Virus record (IMG/VR): IMGVR_UViG_3300005613_000160 | Coordinates: 1-40,187 of that record | Strand: one strand, 5' to 3' | Source: a virus | DNA length: 40,187 bases | Shown: positions 7,963 through 14,568 of the stretch, in pieces | Position numbering within the stretch: position 1 is the stretch's first letter | Layout: each line of letters starts with the position of its first letter | The notes under the pieces: model-generated | What the model saw: only the letters and a program-made list of their open reading frames with translations | Told to the model about the DNA's origin: nothing | Database searches by the model: none | Translations under genes and position numbers: made by a program

Positions 7963-8226
7963 TTATTCGCATTTGCTTTTTCCCCAACTTTCGATAGCGT
8001 TGAACATTACACGCCAAAGACTGGGTAACTTCTCGGCTGTAGACCAATCCCCCTCACACAGACCACCGGTATCGTACACGATCTTTGCGTTATCGAGTTC
8101 AATGTATTTATCATTAACCCCGACCAATTTTCCAGCGTAGATATACACGCTGCAGTACACGCAAATACTTTCTCCAAGCATTTCATCGAAACCGACATCT
8201 GTTACATCCACAATCCTCTTAACCAT
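7963..8226 (-). CDS. Small conserved phage protein, beta-barrel-like
   Basis: An 87-residue product with a strong ribosome site (AAAGGAGCGATTCG before ATG). The core ICVYCSVYIYAGKLVGVNDK followed by IELDNAKIVYDTG matches the pattern of small phage proteins with a Y-x-G-(K/R)-L-V-x-V strand pair followed by a (L/E)-(D/E)-x-A-x-(I/W)-V-x-D-T-G strand. These are of unknown function, possibly Sm/SH3-like barrels. The C-terminus is WRVMFNAIESWGKSKCE. It is the last gene after the tRNA-like cluster and just before the satellite. Confidence 0.7.
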   Translation of the reverse strand: MVKRIVDVTDVGFDEMLGESICVYCSVYIYAGKLVGVNDKYIELDNAKIVYDTGGLCEGDWSTAEKLPSLWRVMFNAIESWGKSKCE

Positions 8227-8276
8227 CGAATCGCTCCTTTACTCTTTGAGTTAAAAACTACACTACATCACATCAG

Positions 8277-8363
8277 AGGCTCCGGCGGGAGTCGAACCTG
8301 CATGATCCAGCATAATCCACACCCCGCCGATTTTGAGTCAGGTGCTGTACCGATGCGGAGAGC
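8277..8363 (-). tRNA. tRNA-Leu(CAA)-like gene, atypical
   Basis: On the minus strand the 3' half is tRNA-like: T-arm GCAGG-TTCGACT-CCCGC (one A-C mismatch), then CGGAGCC. The anticodon loop CTCAAAA gives anticodon CAA, and a 25-nt variable region fits class II (Leu/Ser) tRNA. The 5' side is poor: only CTCCG of the acceptor pairs, followed by two mismatches, the D-arm is shortened (GC-ATCGGTACA-GC) and the anticodon stem is four pairs with a G-T. It is either a diverged phage tRNA or a decaying one. Confidence 0.45.
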
Positions 8364-8444
8364 TTGTGCCCGGCTATTATGACCGGAAAAGATCACGCAT
8401 CGCACGGCTTTGGAATGCTGCGTCTACCGTTCCGCCACGGAACC
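8363..8444 (-). pseudogene. Degenerate tRNA-Leu-like element
   Basis: The 5' half is nearly canonical for tRNA-Leu: GGTTCCG, TG, then the D-arm GCGGAACGGTAGACGC. After it the anticodon arm does not fold (ATTCCAAAG, which would read CCA). A 5-bp T-stem CCGGT/GCCGG encloses the non-consensus loop CATAATA, and the 3' end does not pair with the 5' acceptor. I read it as a tRNA remnant abutting the next element. Confidence 0.35.
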
Positions 8445-8540
8445 AAAACGTGCGTTTTTCTGGCTGACGCACCCCAGCCTCTTGCATTTACATTAGGCAA
8501 GTCAATGCACTCTTTTATTTTCGGAGTAGAAGTGAAACTC

Positions 8541-8630
8541 CTAGGCTCACACGATCCAGCCATCGCCTAGCGATTACGGTTGCTTTGAACCACCGCTTCT
8601 TTTAGTTCTGAGTCAACCGCTAAGAGCATC
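8541..8630 (-). other. tRNA-like remnant and perfect hairpin
   Basis: A minus-strand stretch with D-arm-like GCTCTTAGCGGTT, loop CTCAGAA (would-be CAG anticodon), and T-arm-like GGTGG-TTCAAAG-CAACC with one mismatch, but no pairing acceptor. Next to it CTAGGC (8541-8546) pairs with GCCTAG (8565-8570). The bases between 8445 and 8540 hold further short hairpins (TGCATT/AATGCA) and no gene. Confidence 0.25.
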
Positions 8631-8663
8631 CCAGGGGGAGAGGAAACCTCCACTTTTTCTAAA

Positions 8664-8736
8664 TGGCTCTGTCGGGACTCGAACCCGATGATGCCCTATC
8701 ACTATCACTTTCAAAAATAGTTACCACACCAGAGCC
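8664..8736 (-). tRNA. tRNA-like gene with perfect acceptor and T-arm but no D-arm
   Basis: Exactly 73 nt. The acceptor GGCTCTG/CAGAGCC pairs fully with discriminator A, and the T-arm TCGGG-TTCGAGT-CCCGA is perfect and consensus. No D-arm can be formed. The centre pairs ACTATT with GATAGT around a TTTGAAAGT loop, consistent with a GAA (Phe) anticodon, with TGA (Ser) as a weaker option. The 3' CCA is not encoded. Either a D-armless tRNA or a decayed one; amino acid identity is uncertain. Confidence 0.5.
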
Positions 8737-8738
8737 AA

Positions 8739-8799
8739 CTACAGACCCAACCACGATTCCTTGCGATTGCTTTCCCCGATTCGTTGGAGTAGCCTGTAG
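8739..8799 (-). other. 61-nt stem structure next to tRNA-like genes
   Basis: Ends CTACAG (8739-8744) and CTGTAG (8794-8799) pair perfectly. Inside, CCAAC and GTTGG also pair. There is no T-loop or anticodon arm. It is probably part of the same relic array. Confidence 0.25.
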
Positions 8800-8815
8800 C
8801 TATCTTGTTTTGAAA

Positions 8816-8889
8816 TGTGCGGCTCCGACAATGTTCTCTCTTGCCGATATTTAATGGGCCGATCGAAATGAGTTTCTACCAACCGCACA
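8816..8889 (-). other. 74-nt tRNA-sized element with 7-bp terminal stem
   Basis: TGTGCGG (8816-8822) and CCGCACA (8883-8889) form a perfect 7-bp closing stem with tRNA spacing, and CAT falls at the position of an anticodon. The anticodon stem and T-arm are not recognisable. A relic of a tRNA-Met-like gene is possible but unproven. Confidence 0.25.
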
Positions 8890-8900
8890 AGTCAACCACC

Positions 8901-9962
8901 CTAGTCAGTTAGTTTTTCCCATGGGATTCCTTTATGGGATTTTCCGGTGTCGAGCCGCTTAAGATTGCAAGTCTCTTTGCCGGCAAACACAGCCGTAACT
9001 TCACAAGGTACTAGTTTCTGTGATTTCGGAGGCTTGAAGTTATAGACTTCGCCTTTTTCAGGTGGAGTATCTTCTTCATCTTCATCCAAATCGCCGTCAT
9101 CCGAATCTTCGGAATCATCTTCAGAAGACTCAAGCAAAGCCTTTGCGACATCGGCCCAAGACTCAAATTCATCGGGATCGATTCCAGCAGCTTCCGCAGC
9201 CTCGCCTAGTTCGATGGCTGCTTCATCATCATCGTTCTCATCTGCCTCTTTCGCAAGAGCCATTGCATCGAAAGAATCCTCTTCTGAATCTTCGGAGTCA
9301 TCGGAGTCATCGTCTGATCCCTTTTCGACATCGGCCGATTCATCCTCTTCGATTCCGTCGTCTTCTTCCGGCTCGTAATCTTCGAGGCCTTTTGCCCCAT
9401 TCCAGTTTTCCCACACTTGCTCTTCTGGGTACTGGACTGTTGGGGTTCTACTCGACGTATTAAACTTGAAGAAAATTTCAGCCCCAACAAGGTCTTTGAG
9501 CAATGATTCCAAGTCTTTATCGCTTTCTAGATCGGCGGTACACTCTTCACCGCCAAGCTTTCGCAACTCGTTAAGCATTCGCTCAATATTGGTGTCGAGT
9601 TCAACGACATCGCCATTGCCTTTTGTCGTTTCGCAAATCGGGAACAATTGGTTTGTCAATTGACCTTCGATCTTGACAGTCTCTGGGGCCGATACCTGAA
9701 CCTTTCCTTCTGCAAACACTTTCTTCGTTACATTGACTTCCCTGGGGGAAACAACTCGACCGCCAAGATAAACGAATTGCTTTCCCTCATTTCTGCCGCT
9801 CTTGTAAATGCCAATTTTTGCGTCGGTCAGTTTCGCGATTCCTCCACGAATACCAGAAGGCAACGGAATGATTTCCATACCGTAGTTGGTTTCGTCTTTC
9901 GCGTGGTTTTGCAGGGCCTTGCTGAGTGCGTTGAATGCCTTTGACTTCTTTCGTTTTGCCAT
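8901..9962 (-). CDS. Acidic-tailed protein, putative phage ssDNA-binding protein
   Basis: A 353-residue protein; the start is the ATG after AAGGAGAAGCTGTA, since the longer frame upstream lacks a ribosome site and overlaps csrA. It opens with a basic tail (MAKRKKSKAFNALSKALQNH). Residues 25-200 look like an OB-fold-type core (GIRGGIAKLTDAKIGIYKSG..FVYLGGRVVSPREV). From 205 to 330 it is extremely acidic (runs of D, E and S), interrupted by a helical segment (GIDPDEFESWADVAKALLE), and it ends with a small strand-rich domain (PCEVTAVFAGKETCNLKRLDTGKSHKG). The acidic tail and the position beside a Sak4-like ATPase and nuclease suggest a single-strand binding protein. The assignment is by architecture and context, not by a signature. 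Confidence 0.5.
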   Translation of the reverse strand: MAKRKKSKAFNALSKALQNHAKDETNYGMEIIPLPSGIRGGIAKLTDAKIGIYKSGRNEGKQFVYLGGRVVSPREVNVTKKVFAEGKVQVSAPETVKIEGQLTNQLFPICETTKGNGDVVELDTNIERMLNELRKLGGEECTADLESDKDLESLLKDLVGAEIFFKFNTSSRTPTVQYPEEQVWENWNGAKGLEDYEPEEDDGIEEDESADVEKGSDDDSDDSEDSEEDSFDAMALAKEADENDDDEAAIELGEAAEAAGIDPDEFESWADVAKALLESSEDDSEDSDDGDLDEDEEDTPPEKGEVYNFKPPKSQKLVPCEVTAVFAGKETCNLKRLDTGKSHKGIPWEKLTD

Positions 9963-9996
9963 TACAGCTTCTCCTTGATTGAAATAGATTGTTGAA

Positions 9997-10185
9997 CTAC
10001 TCTTCTCGCTTCTTTCTTCTGCCATTCCTCTCTACAGTTTCGCGTACCTCCTCTCTATCTACTTCCAAGCTTTGGGGTGCTTCAACCCCTAGTCTAACCT
10101 TATCCCCGCAAATATCAACCACCGTAATCTTTACGTGGTCTCCCACTAGAATCGCTTGGCCTTTCTTCCGTGTGAGCACCAGCAT
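9997..10185 (-). CDS. csrA: CsrA/RsmA family translational regulator
   Basis: A 62-residue protein with near full-length match to CsrA: MLVLTRKKGQAILVGDHVKI, then TVVDICGDKVRLGVEAPQSLEVDREEV. The N-terminal LTRK and the GVEAP..VDREEV segment carry the usual RNA-binding residues (Arg6; Val and Arg-Glu of the second site), and the basic tail is RNGRRKKREE. The ribosome site is excellent (GGGAGG), 3 bases after the ATPase gene. CsrA dimers bind GGA in mRNA leaders and block or protect them. Here it could control phage genes, many of which share AGGAGCGAA leaders, or reprogramme host metabolism. Target choice is inference. Confidence 0.95.
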   Translation of the reverse strand: MLVLTRKKGQAILVGDHVKITVVDICGDKVRLGVEAPQSLEVDREEVRETVERNGRRKKREE

Positions 10186-10188
10186 ATT

Positions 10189-11037
10189 TTAACCTCCCTG
10201 GTCAATTAGTTTTTTGATCTTAGAAAATGAGGGATCAACGATTACATCGGGTAACGCTTCGCCCCCCCTAGGAATCCTGAATTTAGTCGTGTAGATTTCG
10301 TCTGGTGCTGTTCGCAAACAATACTCTACCCCCTTTCCCTTCTGTGTTGTTGTTGTCGTTTTGCCTCCAATCTTGCGAGTAACAGTTTTCGTTTTCTGCC
10401 GGATGAAAGTCTGACAAATGTAATCGCAAGTAGGATTGAGCCAACCAACAACCGACGGAGTCAAAGCAGACGCAACGAAAGGCATCAACAAATCGCTTTC
10501 GGTATCGGCATTGAAATCCCGCTCTTGGGCAACGATCACTACATTACAATCCAGCCCCAGCAAAGCCCGAAGCAACTCTTTCATCCGTAAACCACATTGA
10601 CCCCAGTCCTGTTGCTTCGCCATTCCCCAGGAACTTTGAGCGGGCAATTCATCTAGCCCAAGTATCTCTTTCAGAACGAAGTCCTGCAAGCCACTCGCAT
10701 GATCCAAAACGATCGTCTTAAACTTCTCGGTTTCCTTCTGGAAGTCTATCAGTTCTTTGATCTCTAAGGAATTCTGAATCGTGACTTGCTGAATTCGTTT
10801 TCGATTCTCTTTTGTATTGATAGATCGAAGTTCTCCAGGCTTCATTGATCCACTGCAAACGATTGCCAATATCGGACTAGGGAAAGTAGACCATAGCGTA
10901 GTCTTTCCTGTTCCACTTTTCCCATACAGATTGATCTTGATTCCATCGTCACCGAAATCGATTGGACCGATTCTGTCGAGTACGTTTCTAGCTTTCTTCG
11001 CTCGCTTCTTTTTGACTGTCTTTTTAACTGTCGGCAT
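10189..11037 (-). CDS. RecA-like ATPase, Sak4-type recombinase (AAA_24)
   Basis: A 282-residue P-loop ATPase. The start is the ATG behind GCGAGGAAACAG. A lysine-rich leader (MPTVKKTVKKKRAKKARN) precedes the core. Walker A is YGKSGTGKTT near residue 45, Walker B is KTIVLDHASG near 120, and a conserved segment reads SWGMAKQQDWGQCG. CNVVIVAQERDF is a sensor-like strand. This is the pattern of phage Sak4/AAA_24 single-strand annealing ATPases, which work with an ssDNA-binding protein and a nuclease; both candidates are neighbours. The protein probably acts in recombination-dependent replication or repair. csrA follows after 3 bases. Confidence 0.82.
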   Translation of the reverse strand: MPTVKKTVKKKRAKKARNVLDRIGPIDFGDDGIKINLYGKSGTGKTTLWSTFPSPILAIVCSGSMKPGELRSINTKENRKRIQQVTIQNSLEIKELIDFQKETEKFKTIVLDHASGLQDFVLKEILGLDELPAQSSWGMAKQQDWGQCGLRMKELLRALLGLDCNVVIVAQERDFNADTESDLLMPFVASALTPSVVGWLNPTCDYICQTFIRQKTKTVTRKIGGKTTTTTQKGKGVEYCLRTAPDEIYTTKFRIPRGGEALPDVIVDPSFSKIKKLIDQGG

Positions 11038-11074
11038 CTGTTTCCTCGCTATTATCAAGTGTGCTAGGAATGTC

Positions 11075-11134
11075 TTAACCTTTGCCAGTAAGACACTCAT
11101 CCAATTCAAACAGTTTATCATTTTCAGCAAGCAT
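11075..11134 (-). CDS. Possible 19-residue coupled peptide
   Basis: Its ATG overlaps the nuclease stop as TAATG, and it reads MLAENDKLFELDECLTGKG. It fills the space before the ATPase gene. The same frame continues without another stop for several acidic codons after its TAA, so it may be a shortened remnant of a longer acidic protein. The evidence is coupling alone. Confidence 0.25.
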   Translation of the reverse strand: MLAENDKLFELDECLTGKG

Positions 11135-12261
11135 TACCTCAACTCCCCAAAAAGATATTCGGTTTTCTCTAGCCTAACCGTTGAACCAGTTGCTAAGTAT
11201 TCGTCAATTTCCGTCGAACCCCCTTCGGCCAACACGTTATAGATTCCAAAGGGGGTTCGCCAATGCAAGTGATTCTTCCCACCGTAATCTGTTGGGTCTG
11301 GAACATTAGTTACGTAACCATACCAATCACATAGACTTTCGAGGATCGGATTCAAAAACTCTGTCTTGAATTTCTCGATGTCGTGTTTGGAAACTTCGAC
11401 TCGCCACCGCATAAAGAATTCACTCGCATTCTCTTCTATTATACCGCCTAATCGAGAGTAGAATTCTTCGATGCTTTCTCCCCGTGGTTTTGCTTTCGTC
11501 GGTTTGTGTTGCCGTATTGATCCCTTACCACCGCTCAAAGGACGTTTGACAACATTGTAGTTTACACCGGTTATTGGCAAGTCCCATACGTCGGCCACAT
11601 AAAGTTCATCCGGTTGATTCCTGGCTTCGTCAAGAGCAATCAGATAGATCATCGTTTGCAAATCAAAAGTCAATTGCCGTAACATCTGATCTTCTTTGAT
11701 GTCGCTTTTTGTTTTGTGTTCTCCCAATCGAAGACAAGCTTTTTTTCCTTTGCCTTCCAAGATAACATCATCCCACTTACCACGAAGCTTTATGATTCTA
11801 CCGCTAGGTAGTTGATAGGGAACATTGAAAACACCCTCTTGCAAAAGTGATTTCCTTGGGATCTTGTCTTTGTTCTTTTTCCAGTATGCAACGTAGATCG
11901 GAAACTGAACCTTGATAACATTATACCACTTCTCGATTTGCTCTTGTTGAAGTGGGTACTTGCTCAAGAGTTTTTGAGTGTACTCTAGGAGAGGACCAAA
12001 ATCCCAAGTCTCAGGAAACTCTGCTAGTTGTTCCTCGCAGAGATGCCACATATTACCGAATTCGATGTGATGATTGAAATCTTTGACGGGTTGCAATCCT
12101 TCGATATACTTGACTCTGAATCGTTCTCGGCAAACGAGAAACATCGAGAGCATCGACTGAGTCACCCCATCGATTCCCGGACCTTTCCATAAGGGTTCGG
12201 TCCTTTTCTTCGTTTTTGTCTTTGCGTTTCTGCGTAAAGACTTCGATAGCTTCTTAGCCAT
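11134..12261 (-). CDS. PD-(D/E)XK nuclease (Cas4/RecB-like)
   Basis: A 375-residue nuclease. The basic N-terminus MAKKLSKSLRRNAKTKTKKR is followed by the core: TQSMLSMFLVCRERFRVKYI (helix with CRERF), GNMWHLCEEQL (the motif I His/Glu helix), LRGKWDDVIL (catalytic Asp), LGEHKTKSD (the E-x-K of the PD-(D/E)XK signature) and QLTFDLQTMIYLIAL (the Q-x3-Y helix). This order is typical of phage Cas4/RecB-like exonucleases acting with a recombinase and SSB. The start has the shared GGAGCGAATC leader. Iron-sulphur cysteines as in true Cas4 are not evident. Confidence 0.87.
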   Translation of the reverse strand: MAKKLSKSLRRNAKTKTKKRTEPLWKGPGIDGVTQSMLSMFLVCRERFRVKYIEGLQPVKDFNHHIEFGNMWHLCEEQLAEFPETWDFGPLLEYTQKLLSKYPLQQEQIEKWYNVIKVQFPIYVAYWKKNKDKIPRKSLLQEGVFNVPYQLPSGRIIKLRGKWDDVILEGKGKKACLRLGEHKTKSDIKEDQMLRQLTFDLQTMIYLIALDEARNQPDELYVADVWDLPITGVNYNVVKRPLSGGKGSIRQHKPTKAKPRGESIEEFYSRLGGIIEENASEFFMRWRVEVSKHDIEKFKTEFLNPILESLCDWYGYVTNVPDPTDYGGKNHLHWRTPFGIYNVLAEGGSTEIDEYLATGSTVRLEKTEYLFGELR

Positions 12262-12270
12262 GATTCGCTC

Positions 12271-12522
12271 CTAGAATAGACCCATTTTCGGTTTACCGGA
12301 GGGAGTTAGCGGTACTAGATTGCTCCAGACAACTTTCCCTTTCTTCACTTTGGGTGGGTACATTCCTGGAATTTGGGACTTGCTCCAGTCAATCTCGCTA
12401 TCGCTGAATTCTACCAGCGTAAAAGGGCTAGGGATTTTACCACCTATAACATTCCTCTCATAGGCAAGAAACTCTTTTGATTGACCAAACATACTCCCGT
12501 CTTTTTTTATTTTGATTGCCAT
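12271..12522 (-). CDS. Small hypothetical protein
   Basis: An 83-residue product with the same leader as its neighbour (TAGGAGCGAATC before ATG). It reads MAIKIKKDGSMFGQSKEF and ends VPLTPSGKPKMGLF, is rich in Lys, Ser and Pro, and has no cysteines or membrane segment. It is translated 9 bases before the nuclease and is presumably co-expressed with the recombination proteins. No family recognised. Confidence 0.6.
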   Translation of the reverse strand: MAIKIKKDGSMFGQSKEFLAYERNVIGGKIPSPFTLVEFSDSEIDWSKSQIPGMYPPKVKKGKVVWSNLVPLTPSGKPKMGLF

Positions 12523-12547
12523 GATTCGCTCCTAGATTGGTTATGGA

Positions 12548-12793
12548 TTAACGGGTTAATCGATCATACAAATTCTTTGGTGGGTGTGTAGCATTATGCT
12601 CGGATCTTTGAATGGCCTTATCTTCGTCCATCCAGATATGGTCCAACGCATGCATACCCGGCCTAGGCTTGGGTTGCTTGTACCGTGCGTTTGAGTTGCT
12701 GCATCCAGTGAAGCAAGCAGCTAAACTCAATAGCAACACAGTAAGAGCAATCACCAAAGAAAACTCTATGACTGTTCTGGCTTTACCGTTCAT
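12548..12793 (-). CDS. Small lipoprotein with signal peptide
   Basis: An 81-residue product, started at an ATG with a strong site (AAAGGGAGAAAGAGTG). It has a basic N-terminus (MNGKARTV), a hydrophobic core (FSLVIALTVLLLSL) and a lipobox LAAC at residues 24-27, with a second possible FTGC at 28-31, so it is probably exported and lipidated. The mature part is small and polar (YKQPKPRPGMHALDHIWMDED). A spanin-like outer-membrane lipoprotein is possible given its size, but no partner is seen. The frame is open upstream and fused in-frame with the damaged gene before it. Confidence 0.6.
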   Translation of the reverse strand: MNGKARTVIEFSLVIALTVLLLSLAACFTGCSNSNARYKQPKPRPGMHALDHIWMDEDKAIQRSEHNATHPPKNLYDRLTR

Positions 12794-13087
12794 CACTCTT
12801 TCTCCCTTTGTCGTGTATTCTGAAACCGGTTCATACGTAGCATCAAAAATTTCGGATTTGCACGGGTAAAATTCTCCATCAATACCTTTAATAACCCAAT
12901 CGCCAGGCTGTGCAACCATCACACATTCTGGCGTGTCTATTTGCAACCTCCAATCTACGCCTGTAGGTCCAACCCAACACCGTACTGGAAACTCAGTTCC
13001 ATCTGGAAACGTGAATCGAACATCCTTCGTACCAGGAATCCATTGGACGGCTTCGATAACGATAGGTTTCTTTCAGTATTGAGGCAT
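12794..13087 (-). pseudogene. PGDWVIKG-type conserved phage protein interrupted by TGA at codon 5
   Basis: The frame reads MPQY, then TGA, then KKPIVIEAVQW, and later PGDWVIKGIDGEFYPCKSEIFDATYEPV. This is the full pattern of a common phage family that starts M-x-x-Y-(R)-K-K-P-V-V-I-E-A-x-Q-W, so the TGA stands where Arg (CGA) is expected. The ATG overlaps the upstream stop as TGATG behind an ideal AAAGGAGGAG site, and no other start codon restores the N-terminus. The expected stop is also missing, so the frame runs into the lipoprotein. A nonsense mutation, a sequencing error or a recoded stop could explain it; many genes here end in TGA, which argues against general recoding. Confidence 0.65.
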
Positions 13088-13345
13088 CACTCCTCCTTTG
13101 CCGCTTGGGCAGCTTGTTGCGTGCTGTAACACCATCGAGCACGATAGCGGCAGCGGTGGACTGGGATACGCCTCGCCGGAATCCGGATTAGGACAATTCC
13201 AGCAGTAGCACGCATATATATCTTGTCTGACCTGACCTGAGCATCGCGAACAAAGCAACTCCACGCAATCCGGTAGTAGTACACCGTCGGCCGTCTGGTC
13301 GATCCTATTGCGGAGCCGTCCAATTTCATCAGACTGATCGGCCAT
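13087..13345 (-). pseudogene. Small Cys-rich phage protein with apparent frameshift
   Basis: Two overlapping frames share this stretch. One (from ATG 13345) reads MADQSDEIGRLRNRIDQTAD, then a Cys-rich middle (CSRC, CYCWNC) of natural composition, and would run on to 13073. The other (from ATG 13371, with a strong AAAGGAG site) is Arg-rich and unlikely in the middle, but ends CYSTQQAAQAAKEE, which matches the CYSTREAAEAA-type C-terminus of this phage family. A single frameshift near 13135-13170 would join the plausible halves. With the interrupted gene just downstream, this marks a decaying or wrongly sequenced patch. Confidence 0.5.
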
Positions 13346-13427
13346 GCATGCCCTACAGTTCCATCACTCATGCCACTTCTCCTTTGTCGCTCTCGGCTTT
13401 CGGATTTCCTCTACTCCCTACAACGGA

Positions 13428-13439
13428 AACTATTATACC
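13428..13439 (-). promoter_or_regulatory. Leftward promoter, GGTATAATAGTT motif
   Basis: The 12-mer AACTATTATACC is identical to that in the promoter at 209-233 and is found inverted at 17987-17998. The minus-strand TATAAT overlaps the stop codon of the uracil glycosylase gene and lies about 60 bases before ATG 13371, the start of the next leftward genes. Confidence 0.5.
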
Positions 13440-14074
13440 TTATTTTTAGACGGAGAAAATTTCCGCCGTTTCTTTTCCTGAGGGAAAGGTAGAATGTTCT
13501 TTCGGGTGTGCAAAACGTCGGTTATTTCGTGTAGCGTTACAACACAGCGTTGGATTGCTAGGCCTTTTTGTGAAACGTCTAGGCGTAAGATAGCCGCTGG
13601 ATGTATAATGTCGTAGAATTCGAGGGGCTTGCCCTTCAACCATTGACATTTACCCAAAGTAGCTTGTCCTGGAACCTCTTGCTTCACAAGCTTTCCAACT
13701 CTTACAACTACTTTAGGACGACACACAAAAGCAAAGTCGGCTAGTCTGGGTCTGCAAGTTTCTATATATTGAATATCGGGCTCCCCAAGCTTCGCTCCAT
13801 TTTCCAGCGGAATACATCCCACTAGGTTCGTCTTGGCTACATCTAACATACACAATCCACTAGCCTCTATCATCCTATCGAGCAAGGCTCCAGCAGGGCC
13901 CACAAAGGCTTTACCGAGAATGTTCTCCGATCTACCGGGAGCCTCCCCAATAAACAACACATCACAAGGGATCTTACCGCTGCCCAGTACGATTCTATTT
14001 CGTGTTTTGCAGAGCACACAATCCGTGCAATTCTTCCAACGTTTTTTGTGCAACCCATAAGGCGTCTCTTTCAT
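13433..14074 (-). CDS. Uracil-DNA glycosylase, family 4/5 type
   Basis: A 213-residue protein; I start it at the ATG behind GGGAGGAGACAATT, which overlaps the resolvase stop as ATGA. CTDCVLC at about residues 17-23 supplies the first iron-sulphur cysteines, followed by the catalytic/uracil-binding motif IGEAPGRSENILGKAFVGPAG and, later, HPAAIL (residues about 165-170), the family leucine loop region. Further Cys residues in GCIP and ETCRP could complete the 4Fe-4S site. It removes uracil from DNA for repair. There is no KRRIH insert, so it is not UdgX. A phage with uracil glycosylase presumably does not use uracil DNA itself. The stop codon lies in the next promoter. Confidence 0.88.
   Translation of the reverse strand: MKETPYGLHKKRWKNCTDCVLCKTRNRIVLGSGKIPCDVLFIGEAPGRSENILGKAFVGPAGALLDRMIEASGLCMLDVAKTNLVGCIPLENGAKLGEPDIQYIETCRPRLADFAFVCRPKVVVRVGKLVKQEVPGQATLGKCQWLKGKPLEFYDIIHPAAILRLDVSQKGLAIQRCVVTLHEITDVLHTRKNILPFPQEKKRRKFSPSKNKV
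13474..13483 (+). repeat. TTTCCTGAGG repeat inside uracil glycosylase gene
   Basis: Exact copy, extended here to the near-palindrome TTTTCCTGAGGGAAA. Read on the coding strand as CCT CAG GAA (PQE), near the C-terminus. Confidence 0.5.
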
Positions 14075-14568
14075 AATTGTCTCCTCCCATACTCTGTAAT
14101 TAGAAGAGCATCGCAAACCGCTCTTTGCATTCCGAGAGTCTGTTCCCAAACATCCAATTTCGGAAACAACTCCTGGGCCTTTCTTCTTAGTCGATCCTTG
14201 AATTGCGGTTTAGTCTCCCCCTTCTTAGTTTTTCTGGGTGGAATACCTAAGCCCTTCTGCCATGCTTGGGGTCTAATCGACTCAAAAGGCACGCGCAAAG
14301 AACTAACCACCATACGCAAACCACCATACCCCATTCCAAACGTAAAGGCACTAGTGACGCCCATTTGCGGAGAGGATGTGACATGTTCAATACAGACTCT
14401 ATCTATTCTGTAGAACCTGTGATACTCATGCACAATATCATAGATGTCCCGCTCTGTCTTAGGCATTGCAGAGTAGTCCAACACAACACCACCCCCCAGC
14501 AAAGCAAAGCCTCCGCTCTTTCCGGGATCAATTCCTAGAATAGTAAGGCTTGGTTTTTTCTTAGGCAT
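14071..14568 (-). CDS. RuvC-like Holliday junction resolvase
   Basis: A 165-residue RNase H-fold resolvase. The first catalytic Asp is in TILGIDPGKSGGFALL (residue about 14), the central Glu in RVCIEHV (about 61), and the acidic C-terminal group in AVCDALLITEYG (about 155). AFTFGMGYGGLRMV and the RPQAWQKGLGI helix are typical of phage RuvC-like enzymes. It resolves four-way junctions before packaging or during recombination-driven replication. It overlaps the small gene upstream by 8 bases and the glycosylase gene by 4. Confidence 0.88.
   Translation of the reverse strand: MPKKKPSLTILGIDPGKSGGFALLGGGVVLDYSAMPKTERDIYDIVHEYHRFYRIDRVCIEHVTSSPQMGVTSAFTFGMGYGGLRMVVSSLRVPFESIRPQAWQKGLGIPPRKTKKGETKPQFKDRLRRKAQELFPKLDVWEQTLGMQRAVCDALLITEYGRRQL

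Noticed and set aside
7625-8140. A 171-codon rightward Pro-Arg repeat frame, and Gly-Leu and Ser-Arg frames on the other strand
   Set aside because: They result from the hexanucleotide satellite, lack ATG and ribosome site before the repeat, and one overlaps a well supported leftward gene.
8364-8570. A 68-codon rightward frame in the tRNA-like region
   Set aside because: No ribosome site; it overlaps the tRNA-like elements on the opposite strand and has no natural protein composition.
13073-13075. TGA recoded as an amino acid across this phage
   Set aside because: Many genes here end with TGA in tight ATGA overlaps with the following start, so TGA works as a stop. A local lesion or sequencing error is simpler.
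13433-14074. UdgX-type crosslinking glycosylase
   Set aside because: The insertion loop with KRRIH that marks UdgX is absent; GEAPGRSEN followed by GKAFVGPAG is the ordinary family 4 form.
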